From Rhizobium sp. N324 (GTDB lineage Bacteria; Pseudomonadota; Alphaproteobacteria; Rhizobiales; Rhizobiaceae), in NCBI RefSeq assembly GCF_001664485.1, contig NZ_CP013630.1:809001-873000 (forward strand): a stretch of 64,000 nucleotides of DNA, written 5' to 3'. Within the stretch, counting starts at the first letter, position 1, and each line of letters begins with the position of its first letter. A model generated the notes under the pieces. It worked only from the letters and a program-made list of their open reading frames with translations, was not told the origin of the DNA and searched no databases. Made by a program: the position numbers and the translations under genes. Shown here in pieces: positions 18,973-27,447 of the stretch.

Positions 18973-19416
18973 TCAAAGCCCAAAAGTCGCTCCCCAGTTC
19001 TGCAGCGGCCAATGGTTATCTGTCCCGGGCCCAATTCGAAAATGAAAGTTCTTCAGCAATTTCTCTCTGAATAGCCAGCAGACCTCGCTGAACTGCTCCC
19101 GTGTGACGTCGAAGCTGACATTCACAGACGGAATTTCATCGGATTTAAACATGAAGCCTGCTTCGACTCTTTCGGGTGTCAGCGGCGTTCGGACCCAAAA
19201 GGAGACTACTGCTGGCCAGTGGAATTTGCTGATCGGCGAGATGACCACCGCTCCGGCGAGCAAGTAGGTAAACTCTACGACCTTGATGGGCGGTCCCGGC
19301 TGTATATGCTGACCTATGTTGCCATTCGGTGGACCGGCAAACTCCCCACGCCAGTCACCGACCTCAATCTCCGGGAAGGCGACTGCGAGGCGCGGCTTCG
19401 GCTTCCCCTGTGGCAT
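18973..19416 (-). CDS. Hypothetical protein
   Basis: 147 residues and not a family I recognise. The start is well supported: AGGAGG lies 4 bases upstream of the ATG at 19416. The protein is mostly beta-rich (VVEFTYLLAGAVVISP, AVVSFWVRTPLTPE) with no membrane segment or cysteine cluster. It is divergent from the hypothetical gene at 19646, with 229 bp between them that should hold both promoters. Confidence 0.65.
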   Translation of the reverse strand: MPQGKPKPRLAVAFPEIEVGDWRGEFAGPPNGNIGQHIQPGPPIKVVEFTYLLAGAVVISPISKFHWPAVVSFWVRTPLTPERVEAGFMFKSDEIPSVNVSFDVTREQFSEVCWLFREKLLKNFHFRIGPGTDNHWPLQNWGATFGL

Positions 19417-19645
19417 GATACCTCCTTGAACCGGCCCGCCAATCGATCGAAGCGGCAGACAAACAAAATCCCTGCTCTAGTCCTATCGATCGCAGAGCCC
19501 CAGGCCACTGCTCCGGTGGTGAACATGGGAGCAACGGCTATACCTGATTAGCATTTCACCCAATCTCAAATAAGACGCCCGCATAATACCGAATAACAAC
19601 CTACTGCGAGCGGAGGCGCGCAGCTTCTGGAGAAGGAACATCTTG

Positions 19646-20344
19646 ATGAGCGTCAAAGACGTGAGCGCGAGGCTGGGAAGAGACGAACTCGCTTTCTACT
19701 TTGGCGGTGACGGCAGTATCCCCGCTGAACTTCTCGGGGATTTCCTGCGTCGCGCTGCGGCAGTCACTCGCAGGAACGGCATTGAAATCGAAGTCTTTGC
19801 ACTGGAACCAGGCAGTCTTTCAGTCGTAATGAAGGCCTTGAAAAAGGCCGGGAGCCGTATTCACGGTGAGTTCGGCAAGGCGCCTTTGGCTACGACTGCT
19901 GCTGCAGCGGCTCTCCTCTCATCTATGGGGGGCGACAAACCCGTACCGCTTCAGAAGGTTGGAGCGGAGATCGTGATCAACGGCAAAGCCGAAAACATAT
20001 ACGTTGTAACCGCTGACAACGCTTACGAGGTGATGGATGCACATCGCGCTAAAGCGATAGTCGAGCGTGGAAAGCGAACCAAACCTCGGCTTGTTCAACA
20101 TGGGGCGGTGCAACAGATCATGGACGATGGTATCACGGGCGCTTTGAGCGGCGTGGTATTGGAGGTCGAAGGAGTTCTTCACTTTCGACCAGACGATAGA
20201 AATTTTCTCGTCCCGAGCGACATGCGGACTAGCCCCGCTGCTGCGCAGCTTTTCGAAGGCGGCAGGTTTCGGATGAGAGCCGACCTGAGGCTCCTAGGTG
20301 GGCAACCGGACTCGCTCGTAGTCTATCGCGCTGTTCCTTTCTAG
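19646..20344 (+). CDS. Hypothetical protein
   Basis: 232 residues; ATG 19646 is preceded by AAGGAA 7 bases upstream, so I prefer it to the adjacent TTG at 19643. The N-terminal domain (ELAFYFGGDGSIPAELLGDFLRRAAAV) is followed by an alanine-rich helical stretch (ATTAAAAAALLSSMGG). The C-terminal half is beta-rich and includes LSGVVLEVEGVLHFRPDDRNF, which may be an OB-like fold. No catalytic motif is seen. Function unknown. Confidence 0.7.
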   Translation: MSVKDVSARLGRDELAFYFGGDGSIPAELLGDFLRRAAAVTRRNGIEIEVFALEPGSLSVVMKALKKAGSRIHGEFGKAPLATTAAAAALLSSMGGDKPVPLQKVGAEIVINGKAENIYVVTADNAYEVMDAHRAKAIVERGKRTKPRLVQHGAVQQIMDDGITGALSGVVLEVEGVLHFRPDDRNFLVPSDMRTSPAAAQLFEGGRFRMRADLRLLGGQPDSLVVYRAVPF

Positions 20345-20989
20345 CATCGAGGCCACAGGTCGTCAGTGCGGCAGGTAACGCAAAACGACGATAGAATAGA
20401 CCTCCAACTTGCCGGGCGTATATCTGACATCGGCTCTGAAGACCGCGGCCCGAATCCTGGATGTGCTTGGGCGGCTCCCGGTTCCGAGCGGTGTGAAGGG
20501 GTGGCTGAGGGCAAAGGAGCCGTCGCCCCAGCGGGTTCAACGTTTCCTTGATTTCCACAGCGCTGCTGTTTTCGCCACCGATCCTTCAGGCATGTCCGCG
20601 TGACCGGCAAGTTGGTAAACCAGAAACGCATGAGTTCTCCCACGATCCCACCCGCACTTTTGGTTCCGTCGTTGTGCGGATGATAGCGGTCGCCAAGATC
20701 TGCAACAATGAGCGGCTCGACTCCGGCCAGTGCTGGCAGCCCGGCCCCGGTCGCTGCAACAGCAGCCTCTTTCCCTTCCGAAGACCGAAAACCAGACGAT
20801 CTCTTCCATTCTCTGGTACACGGGGTCGGACAATCTCATGCCTCAGGACGCGGCAGTCCTTAGGTCAACAAACTTCTATTTTTCAGGGGCTTTGTGTGTT
20901 GCGCGCCGGTGATGCAAATTTTCTCACGTAGTGAGGGCGGGAGAGCTGGAAGGGCCTCTCGTAGTGACGGGCAGGAGGGAGCGAGGGAT
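20345..20989. other. Intergenic region with GTAGTGA repeats
   Basis: 645 bp without a gene I can support. Its right end has two copies of CGTAGTGA, at 20927-20934 and 20960-20967. The first lies in the perfect inverted repeat CTCAC-GTA-GTGAG (20923-20935). The same motif recurs before the paralogous gene at 21962, so it may be an operator. Confidence 0.45.
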
Positions 20990-21319
20990 ATGCCGAGACC
21001 GCGAAATCCGAGGAAGGAAAGCCGCCGGGCCACACAGGAACGGTATCGCAAGCGGCTGCGCGAAATCCGGCGACCCGAGGCACCGCGCGTTGACGGCGCA
21101 GTTGCTGCCGCATTTGCGGTCGCTCTTGCCCGGGTGAGGCGAATGGGTGAGCGAAGCGCCGCCATTGAGGCGATTATCGCGGATGCGAAGGAACTCCTGA
21201 TCGCTGCCGGTTATGCGCCCAATGAGGCCGTCAAGAAGCTCATGATGCGACTTCTCTATCGGGACGATCTGGCACCTCTCGATGCGGCAACGCGGAACCG
21301 CATCGGAGCATCATCATGA
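20990..21319 (+). CDS. Small basic MPRPRNP-family protein, copy 1
   Basis: 109 residues. The start at 20990 is fixed by the N-terminus MPRPRNPRKESRR, which is shared with the paralogue at 21962 (MPRPRNPSNETAR), and by GGAGGGAGCGAGG upstream. An Arg/Lys-rich head of about 40 residues suggests nucleic-acid contact. A helical segment follows (AIEAIIADAKELLIAAGYAPNEAVKKLMMRLL) that parallels ILDGAERILLSKGFDRRDVRIELERRL in copy 2. Function unknown. It overlaps the next gene by 4 bp. Confidence 0.7.
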   Translation: MPRPRNPRKESRRATQERYRKRLREIRRPEAPRVDGAVAAAFAVALARVRRMGERSAAIEAIIADAKELLIAAGYAPNEAVKKLMMRLLYRDDLAPLDAATRNRIGASS

Positions 21320-21699
21320 CCTCGACGGGCTCAGAAAGCTCCCCCCGTTACTTCATAGAAAAGAATCGGGATTCGGAGGATTCTCATAGTGATCGTGGTG
21401 GTGGTCCGGCGCTCCGTCTCTGTCAGGGACTACTTTCCGGTCCTAAGCCGGACCCACTGCCGGAAAGGGTCGAAGCCGCTTTGGAGATTCTCGATGCCAT
21501 TGCCGCCCGCGATGGCGACCGTGCCCGCGAGCGCAATGGGATCGGCTTTTCCAAGGCGGATAGCCGCCACGGACATATGCTCTCGAAACTCTCGATTGAT
21601 GCGGCGTTGCGAGATCCCGCAATGTTGTCCGAAGTGCTCAAGATGGCGTCCAAGTACCAGAGACAGATATCGAGGACGGGGCAACTCGGTCTGCTCTGA
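21316..21699 (+). CDS. Hypothetical protein
   Basis: 127 residues, coupled to the preceding gene by an ATGA overlap. The first 50 residues are polar and low in structure; the rest is helical (ERVEAALEILDAIAARDGDRARE, MLSEVLKMASKYQRQ). No family recognised. Its start codon follows from the overlap; the segment near 21386 contains TAGTGATCGTGG, which also occurs upstream of 21962. Confidence 0.6.
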   Translation: MTSTGSESSPRYFIEKNRDSEDSHSDRGGGPALRLCQGLLSGPKPDPLPERVEAALEILDAIAARDGDRARERNGIGFSKADSRHGHMLSKLSIDAALRDPAMLSEVLKMASKYQRQISRTGQLGLL

Positions 21700-21884
21700 G
21701 CTTCCATCGCCATAGTTTGCCGGGTTATCCAAGCCCTCCGGCAACCGTGCTCGTACACCTGTTGGCTATGGGCCGGCGTGCACGGAAACGAAAGAGTTCG
21801 TTCCAGACCGACGGCCTCCGGCTTGCGGAAACGAGTACGTCGACTCATATCGAGAGAAGTTGCCGATGATTTGTCTCAAGTTAG

Positions 21885-21924
21885 GTAGTGAGGGATGGCG
21901 TAGTGATCGTGGCTTGCGTCACTA
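21885..21924 (+). promoter_or_regulatory. GTAGTGA repeat cluster upstream of MPRPRNP copy 2
   Basis: Direct copies of GTAGTGA at 21885-21891 and 21900-21906 are followed by an inverted half-site TCACTA at 21919-21924, about 40 bp before the gene at 21962. The same motif precedes copy 1. This is a candidate operator; the binding protein is unknown. Confidence 0.45.
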
Positions 21925-21961
21925 TCTGAGATACTCGTGATGCAACAGGAGAGGGCGAGGT

Positions 21962-22279
21962 ATGCCACGCCCGCGAAATCCAAGCAATGAAACCGCCAGA
22001 CGCCGAACTGAGGTTTGGCGGGAAAGCCGACTCCTCCACGGGCGACCGGAATCCTCGATCATCGACAGGGCGATCGCTGCGTCGGTCGCCACATTCTTCA
22101 GCGCTGATTTCGATGACGAGGGACTGTCCGTGGGTATCGTTACGATCCTGGATGGTGCCGAGCGGATACTTTTGAGCAAGGGTTTCGATAGGCGTGACGT
22201 CCGCATCGAGTTGGAGCGACGGCTATCGCGTCGAGCGGATCTACCAGAACTCCAGAAGATCTGTGGGGTCGCGGATTAG
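21962..22279 (+). CDS. Small basic MPRPRNP-family protein, copy 2
   Basis: 105 residues, paralogous to the protein at 20990 at the N-terminus (MPRPRNP) and in the C-terminal helix pattern. It is less basic in the middle (ATFFSADFDDEGLSVGIVTILDG). A GAGAGGGCGAGG purine run precedes the ATG. Function unknown. The pair share upstream repeats, which suggests common control. Confidence 0.68.
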   Translation: MPRPRNPSNETARRRTEVWRESRLLHGRPESSIIDRAIAASVATFFSADFDDEGLSVGIVTILDGAERILLSKGFDRRDVRIELERRLSRRADLPELQKICGVAD

Positions 22280-22307
22280 CGGTTCCCTAAATGCGGGGGC
22301 AGTCCGG

Positions 22308-23060
22308 ATGCGCACCTGCTTTTTTGTTGCTTCCTTGCTTCACGCCGCCGGCAGGCGGAACATCGTACTGGTCGCGGCAAAGGAGCACATATCGGGCATG
22401 GCGCTAAACGGCAGCATCCTTCATCATCGTCCAGATCAGAAATTTAGCGCTCGCGATCTATGGTATATAGGAAGTGTCGCGGAATGGCGGCCATTCTTGG
22501 CGGCGTTCGAGGCGTTTCGGCAGATCGAGATGCTGGATCATGCGGAGACCCTGCATTTGCTGTCCGATCTCGTCCTGGGGCAGAAGAAACGGTGGCCGGT
22601 AGCGTCAACAGGAAAGATAATGTTGAACGAGGTTCTGGCGGAAGGGTTGTTCATCGATGCCACGCTGCTTCAGAACCTTGCGGCTGGCTGCAAGGAGTTG
22701 TTGCTTATGGCGAGGCATGATCGCTTCGACGCTTTTCGCGGAACTTTATGCGACGGATGGGCGCCGAGGTATGGGCGCGAGCCGCTTCTAAACGACATCG
22801 AAGACCGATTGGTGAGATCCTTGGCACGCAGGACAATTGGTCTGGTCGACAATGACAGCCTGCGTTACCCAACTCCGGCTTTACATTCTGAAAATGAGAG
22901 CCGCCCGTTCCCGCGCCATTGCGGCCTGCAAGAAACGGGCGTTCCGCATTTTGAAATGCTCTACCTATCTGGTGGTCGCATTCACAGGAAAGAGACTGAC
23001 AAACCCGGAGTAATGGCGGCGGCCGATCATTCCGCCGGCATACTCGAAGTCTGTTTCTGA
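22308..23060 (+). CDS. Hypothetical protein
   Basis: About 250 residues from ATG 22308; the reading frame is open from 22194 and the start is uncertain. The middle is a plausible globular domain (ARDLWYIGSVAEWRPFLAAFEAFRQIE, LHLLSDLVLGQKKRWPV, LLLMARHDRFDAFRG). The last 60 residues are low-complexity and overlap the convergent gene 22965-23336 by 96 bp, so the true C-terminus may come from a recent frame extension. No family recognised. Confidence 0.5.
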   Translation: MRTCFFVASLLHAAGRRNIVLVAAKEHISGMALNGSILHHRPDQKFSARDLWYIGSVAEWRPFLAAFEAFRQIEMLDHAETLHLLSDLVLGQKKRWPVASTGKIMLNEVLAEGLFIDATLLQNLAAGCKELLLMARHDRFDAFRGTLCDGWAPRYGREPLLNDIEDRLVRSLARRTIGLVDNDSLRYPTPALHSENESRPFPRHCGLQETGVPHFEMLYLSGGRIHRKETDKPGVMAAADHSAGILEVCF

Positions 23061-23336
23061 CAGCGCGCGACCAATGCGCCCAGCATGGTCCACGTCTTCT
23101 CCGGAGGCGTCGCTGAGCAGGTTGCTAAGCTCCCGGATCAATCTCTCCATCGCGTTCATGTCGGGCAACGGTGCGCCGTTTCGTGCGAGATAGGTAAGCT
23201 GTTGGACGGCTTCATCATACGCCCGGTCGAGAGCAAGCTCATCGGTGAAGTCGATTTCCGAAGGGCTTGATACGTCTACGAAGAAGCGAGCAAATCGCGC
23301 TGCGCGGACCTGTGTCATGGCATTTTCCCTGTTCAT
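22965..23336 (-). CDS. Hypothetical protein
   Basis: 123 residues, acidic and helical (DELALDRAYDEAVQQLTYLARNG, AMERLIRELSNLL). AAGGAA lies 9 bases upstream of the ATG at 23336. No family recognised. It is the last of four leftward small genes between 24891 and 22965 and overlaps the rightward gene ending at 23060. Confidence 0.6.
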   Translation of the reverse strand: MNRENAMTQVRAARFARFFVDVSSPSEIDFTDELALDRAYDEAVQQLTYLARNGAPLPDMNAMERLIRELSNLLSDASGEDVDHAGRIGRALSETDFEYAGGMIGRRHYSGFVSLFPVNATTR

Positions 23337-23348
23337 GTCGGACGTTCC

Positions 23349-23615
23349 TTATTTGCTGATCAATGTGGGTTTCGAGGCGATCCACCTGCATACGGCTCTT
23401 CCGGCATCCCCGATGGCTTCGAGCCGTGAGTTGGCAATGCCGAAGATTGGCGGAGGGGTCCGGATGCCATCACCTCCTTCATTCAGCATGTCACCGGTCC
23501 AGACCCAGCGCCCATCTGGGCAGTCTCTTATCAGCGATACCCAGAGACATAGAGCGCCCACCTCTGCGGAGGCAGGGCTGCATTCGCTAGATCTGTTAAA
23601 GCTCCATTCGATCAT
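23349..23615 (-). CDS. Hypothetical protein
   Basis: 88 residues from ATG 23615 (MIEWSFNRSSE). That start is preferred over the one five codons upstream because GAGGAA then sits at normal spacing. The sequence is beta-like (GALCLWVSLIRDCPDGRWVWTGDML). No family recognised. It lies 12 bp upstream of the gene at 23336 and is probably co-transcribed with it. Confidence 0.5.
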   Translation of the reverse strand: MIEWSFNRSSECSPASAEVGALCLWVSLIRDCPDGRWVWTGDMLNEGGDGIRTPPPIFGIANSRLEAIGDAGRAVCRWIASKPTLISK

Positions 23616-23644
23616 CGTTTTTTTCCTCATTTATGGTGTTTGAG

Positions 23645-23663
23645 CCCGACCTGATCGGTCGGG
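23645..23663. other. Intergenic hairpin
   Basis: CCCGACC and GGTCGGG form a perfect 7-bp stem with a 5-base loop between two leftward small genes. No T-run follows in the leftward direction, so it may be an RNA-processing or attenuating hairpin rather than a terminator. Confidence 0.35.
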
Positions 23664-23675
23664 GGGAAGGAGGGA

Positions 23676-24380
23676 TCAATGATGGGGAGGGGGCGACCGA
23701 TCTGTAACCTTCGCGAACAAACGGCTGATCAAGGGGCGGAGTGCGTTGATCACGGCTGTATTGTGCGGGAAGGGCAGCCCTGATCGACCTCCTCGAGGTG
23801 ATGACGATCGCCCTTCGTCGTCCTGGGTGGCGCTATCGTTGGACAAGTTTGCGTGACGCGCCCACGCATCGTAAACGATAGTTACGACTTTGAGTTCGTG
23901 GGTCAGCATCTGCTTCCACCGATTGCTGCCGAGGAAATCAATAATTTGCTCGGATGTAGACGCTCCGATTGTTTGCTCCGTCCCTGAGCCGGCCAAGATA
24001 TCCAGGGGCACCCAGAAGGTGTCTCGATCGACCACCGTGAATGCAAGGGGATGGGTGCGATTGACAAGACCCATCGTCGCCCTCAGCCCCTCGTCTGTAA
24101 CGTGGAAATTCTGGACAAGTGTTGGTGCCCAGAACGTTTCGCCGGGAGGGGCGTCCAGTCCAGCTTTGAACTGATCCAGGATTTCATTCGACATCTCCAT
24201 CAGACTCTTACCGATTTTCTTGAGATCATCAGGTTCGAGCGTGGCGAGCGTCCGCTTGGTCGGTCTGTCCGAGGGCCAAAGCAGCCTCTCTGTAAGAGGT
24301 ATGACTTGTTGAGAACGGTGGGCTGGTCTACGATTTGCTGATTCATGCTGCGGTTCCTTCGTTACGAGCGGGGGATTCAT
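23676..24380 (-). CDS. Hypothetical protein
   Basis: 234 residues. A basic, disordered head of about 30 residues precedes a helical segment (EPDDLKKIGKSLMEMSNEILDQFKAG), a mixed middle domain (FTVVDRDTFWVPLDILAGSG) and a polar tail. No motif or family recognised. It belongs to the leftward group of small genes left of the contractile operon. Confidence 0.55.
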   Translation of the reverse strand: MNPPLVTKEPQHESANRRPAHRSQQVIPLTERLLWPSDRPTKRTLATLEPDDLKKIGKSLMEMSNEILDQFKAGLDAPPGETFWAPTLVQNFHVTDEGLRATMGLVNRTHPLAFTVVDRDTFWVPLDILAGSGTEQTIGASTSEQIIDFLGSNRWKQMLTHELKVVTIVYDAWARHANLSNDSATQDDEGRSSSPRGGRSGLPFPHNTAVINALRPLISRLFAKVTDRSPPPHH

Positions 24381-24432
24381 ATGTGTTCAGCAGGTGATGA
24401 GGGGCGGAAAGCCCCTCAAAGTCGGCTGTGCG

Positions 24433-24891
24433 TCAAAGCGGGCCAAACCCCATTTTTTTGGCGAGGCGTTCATCGAAGTTGTGGGCGGCCTCGGCGAGGC
24501 ATGTGACGCCAATGACCCATTGCGCCACAGCCTTTTGCCGAAGCCCCGAGCGGATCATCTTTTCAAAGTGCGGAAAAATTCGCGTCGAAATTGACTGCGC
24601 AAGCACGGCACGGGTGACTGGCAATCCGCAACAGGCGCCGTCATAGCCAATTCTGTATGCGTAGTTGCTGATGCTCGTTTCGAACCGATTCACGAACGCG
24701 ACACGAAGCCAGTCGCCGGGTTCGCGTTGCGGGTTAAACCTGATCTCCAACATCATGCCGTCGGGCTGCGGACGAGAGGCCTCTGGCTGGCTAATCTCGT
24801 ACGGCAGTGTCGCTGCGGCGAGCTTCGCGGCGTCCGCGAGAATCTCATCCTGAATGCGCTTGGTAACGAGATGGCTGGGGAACTTGCTCAT
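24433..24891 (-). CDS. Hypothetical protein
   Basis: 152 residues, mixed alpha/beta (GMMLEIRFNPQREPGDWLRVAFVNRF, TRIFPHFEKMIRSGLRQKAVAQWV). No family recognised. GAGAAGTC precedes the ATG at 24891. It is the gene nearest to and divergent from the contractile operon. An immunity or regulatory role is conceivable on position alone. Confidence 0.6.
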   Translation of the reverse strand: MSKFPSHLVTKRIQDEILADAAKLAAATLPYEISQPEASRPQPDGMMLEIRFNPQREPGDWLRVAFVNRFETSISNYAYRIGYDGACCGLPVTRAVLAQSISTRIFPHFEKMIRSGLRQKAVAQWVIGVTCLAEAAHNFDERLAKKMGFGPL

Positions 24892-25320
24892 GACTTCTCC
24901 ATTTACTGAGGCCTCGTTGTCCGGCCTGCGATGGAGAAAAGACTGCCCTTACATGGAGGATAAGGTCCACCAAACTTACCATTTGAGCTTGTCGGCTGGA
25001 GTAAGCCGCCTATGGTTAACGGTGGAGCTTTGCCTCTGTTTTAATTGGAATAATTCCGGTGTGAAATTGTCCGAAAACGTTTGTTCTGCAAGGGTTATTG
25101 CAAGTGATCGCCGGAAGAGAGTTCTCTCCGACCCTAGGTCGTGGCAGCTTTGGGGCCGTCTCCGGAAAGTCCGCTTTGCGGTACTCAAGGCCGAATATCA
25201 GCCGTCCGATACGTATAGATCTCAAGGACGGCATCCAATCTGTGCCTCTAGCAGCCAGTGATTGCAGCCCTCATAGAAATGGGCTATCAATGTTTGCTGT
25301 TCGCTAGTAGTGAGGCGTCG
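24892..25320. promoter_or_regulatory. Divergent region upstream of the contractile operon
   Basis: About 430 bp between the leftward gene and the HNH gene that heads the contractile operon. It includes the AT-rich stretch 25030-25080 (TTTTAATTGGAATAATT), a plausible place for the operon promoter. No clear operator is seen. Confidence 0.35.
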
Positions 25321-25692
25321 GTGGGGGACTTCAACTTCAGTAGTAGGACAAAGCTGGACGCCCAGTTTCGCCAGGGCTTGCTGTGTGCCGCGTGTGGTAT
25401 CGAGGACCCGGCATTCATTCATCATCACATCATTCCGCAGCAGAGCGGAGACCCCGCAAACGCGTCGCACGGGATTCTTTCTACCCTTGATAATTGCGTT
25501 GCGATCTGTGAGAACTGCCATTGGGTTGTGCATCAGGGTGCCCGATGGCGGAACGGTGGCGTGGCCCCTCCGAGCCACTTCAAGTTCTCACATGGCCCGC
25601 GCACACGTGGTCGTGGCGTTAGGGGGGATTGGCTCCTGCGAATGGAGAAGGCGTTCGATCGTATCATCGGCTCGGTTTCACGGTTAACATGA
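25321..25692 (+). CDS. HNH-type nuclease-like protein, possible effector
   Basis: About 123 residues from GTG 25321, which has GAGG 5 bases upstream; GTG 25258 and ATG 25279 are in-frame alternatives. The HNH core is visible: C-A-A-C, then HHHIIPQQSGDP, LDNCVAICENC and HWVVHQG, giving two CxxC zinc pairs and the paired histidines. The gene overlaps the PAAR-like candidate by 4 bp (ATGA) and so heads the contractile operon. Small HNH nucleases often serve as toxins of contractile systems. The effector role is inferred from position; it could also be an ordinary mobile-element endonuclease. Confidence 0.6.
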   Translation: MGDFNFSSRTKLDAQFRQGLLCAACGIEDPAFIHHHIIPQQSGDPANASHGILSTLDNCVAICENCHWVVHQGARWRNGGVAPPSHFKFSHGPRTRGRGVRGDWLLRMEKAFDRIIGSVSRLT

Positions 25693-26102
25693 CTAACGTC
25701 CTCGTCGCGGGCGACCGTTTAGTTTTTGACGTCCAGTTTGGATCGGCGTTGCTGTCTCCCACAACGACCACCGTGAAGGGGAGCGCTATGACGTCTTCAT
25801 CTCAAGGGGCGCTATGCTACGAGAGCGACCTTCTTGGACTTCCTCCAGTCAACGCGACTTATGTGATTCCGGGAGCTACTCCGGGGACGGGGCTTGTGAG
25901 CGTAACTGCGCTCGCGGAGGACCAGGTCTCCGTGATCTACAAGGACGGGGGCAAGCCTGTGGTTTTGGCTAGAGGAAAATTCGAAGCTCGCCTTCAAGTT
26001 GTTACGCCCGCAGTTACGGCCACAGGGGCGCCTGACCCTACGCCGCGTTATGACGGTGCAGGAAGTTTTCTTTACGAGGGATCACGCCCAGATGTGGAAT
26101 AG
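25689..26102 (+). CDS. PAAR-like spike-tip candidate
   Basis: 137 residues from ATG 25689, entirely beta-rich with many Gly, Val and Thr. It opens NVLVAGDRLVFDVQFGSA and carries a GTGLVSVTAL turn, a pattern loosely like DUF4280/PAAR-type proteins, and has no signal peptide. It lies between an HNH protein and the first baseplate-like gene. Assignment as the tip is by composition and position only; it might instead be another small baseplate part. Confidence 0.4.
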   Translation: MTNVLVAGDRLVFDVQFGSALLSPTTTTVKGSAMTSSSQGALCYESDLLGLPPVNATYVIPGATPGTGLVSVTALAEDQVSVIYKDGGKPVVLARGKFEARLQVVTPAVTATGAPDPTPRYDGAGSFLYEGSRPDVE

Positions 26103-26160
26103 CTGGCCATTGCGGCTCGCATGAGCGAGCCCAGCCGCACCTAGATACGGGGGGAGAAGG

Positions 26161-27447
26161 TTGCGTAAGCCGGCTTGGACGAATGGGCAGATCCTGAGCG
26201 CAGGAGATCTTGAGGCGCTTACCGACTTTGCCAGTCCGCGAGTGCCGATTGCCTTCACGGAAGGCGCATCGGCCGTGGTCGAGATCGCGGAGAGCGAGTC
26301 AATCGCAAAGCTGTCCACAGGGGGGGCTGGTGAGCAAGATTTGATCATTCCGCGCGGGCGTTTTTTTGTTGGTGGACGCTATGTAGACACCACCGAGCTC
26401 ACGGAGGATCAAAGACGAACCCGCCTTGAGGGGATACCCGACGGAGTAACAATCGATGCATTTCTAACTTTCAGCCTTGAGCTCGCCGATCTGCCAAGGG
26501 CAAAGACCAGTAGTCGAAAGGAACCGGCGAGCGGAACGCTTGCATATCGAGAAGTCCCGAAACTTACACTTTTGGGAACCGGTGCACCTCCATCGGGGGC
26601 CCTTCTTCTAGCACGGTTCACCCGCGAAGCAGGGGCGCCTCTGATGCCTGTTGAGAACTTCGTTCCACCTTGTATCTGGCTCGACTCGCTCCCGGAATTG
26701 AGAGGAAAGTTGTCGCGAAGGTTTGCCTGGCTGAATGAGCCGGCGTACCAGGCGGCCTCGCGACTGCGTCACACCGACGCGCACTTCGGTCTTAGGGAAT
26801 GGAGACTCGAGGCCGTCGTGCGCTTCAGCGAGCGAATACAGTCTGCCCTCGCCTTGCATGGAGCACGCCTGAGTGATGTCTATCGGCTACTGGCGATCGC
26901 GGCCAACGGGGCTCGTCGGACCCTCGTGGAGGAGCAAGTGGACGAGGACATACCTTGGGGTGCCGCCGGCATCCTTATGGGTCACACTCTGAACGACGTC
27001 TTCGAGTTCGCCGACCTGCAGGAGGCCGTCAGGAGCGTCGTCCAAACACCGATCGTTGCCGACGATATGACACTGACCGTACTTCCCGTCAGCATCACGG
27101 TGAAGCGCGCAGGAAATCTGACGAGCTTTAGTACGAAGCTGGAGTCCCGTTTGCGGAAGGTCTTTCCCACGGAAAAAATGCTTACGATTACACTGCAGTT
27201 TGCGGAAGGTGCTTTGGATGATGATACGTGGGCGTCCTGCCACCCCGAACTGGGACCAAATGCCCTCGGCCCGCCTTACAACCAGCTAAAACTGCGGAAG
27301 ATTTTTGATGGTCGGTACGCTTTTGAGCTTCCGTTTGGAGACAACGACACGGCCGACGCGATCGGCGGCACATTGAATTTCAAGGTGACGATTTCGGAAA
27401 TCTACGACGGTCCCAAGCCCACAATTAGCATTGGGTCAGCCAAATGA
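26161..27447 (+). CDS. TssK-like baseplate protein
   Basis: 428 residues starting at TTG 26161; no in-frame ATG is available and GGAG lies 4 bases upstream. The opening KPAWTNGQILSAGDLEAL resembles the W-x-x-G...L...(H/D)L start of TssK. Near residue 165, ENFVPPCIWLDSLPEL matches the conserved PPC segment of TssK, and a long helix follows. In type VI systems TssK links baseplate to membrane complex. The C-terminal domain here (residues 300-428) is not recognisable, which fits the absence of TssJLM. It overlaps the GTPase gene by 4 bp. Confidence 0.6.
   Translation: MRKPAWTNGQILSAGDLEALTDFASPRVPIAFTEGASAVVEIAESESIAKLSTGGAGEQDLIIPRGRFFVGGRYVDTTELTEDQRRTRLEGIPDGVTIDAFLTFSLELADLPRAKTSSRKEPASGTLAYREVPKLTLLGTGAPPSGALLLARFTREAGAPLMPVENFVPPCIWLDSLPELRGKLSRRFAWLNEPAYQAASRLRHTDAHFGLREWRLEAVVRFSERIQSALALHGARLSDVYRLLAIAANGARRTLVEEQVDEDIPWGAAGILMGHTLNDVFEFADLQEAVRSVVQTPIVADDMTLTVLPVSITVKRAGNLTSFSTKLESRLRKVFPTEKMLTITLQFAEGALDDDTWASCHPELGPNALGPPYNQLKLRKIFDGRYAFELPFGDNDTADAIGGTLNFKVTISEIYDGPKPTISIGSAK

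Noticed and set aside
20708..20863. Possible 51-residue gene
   Set aside because: Open frame with an ATG but low-complexity composition, no ribosome-binding site and no recognisable similarity.
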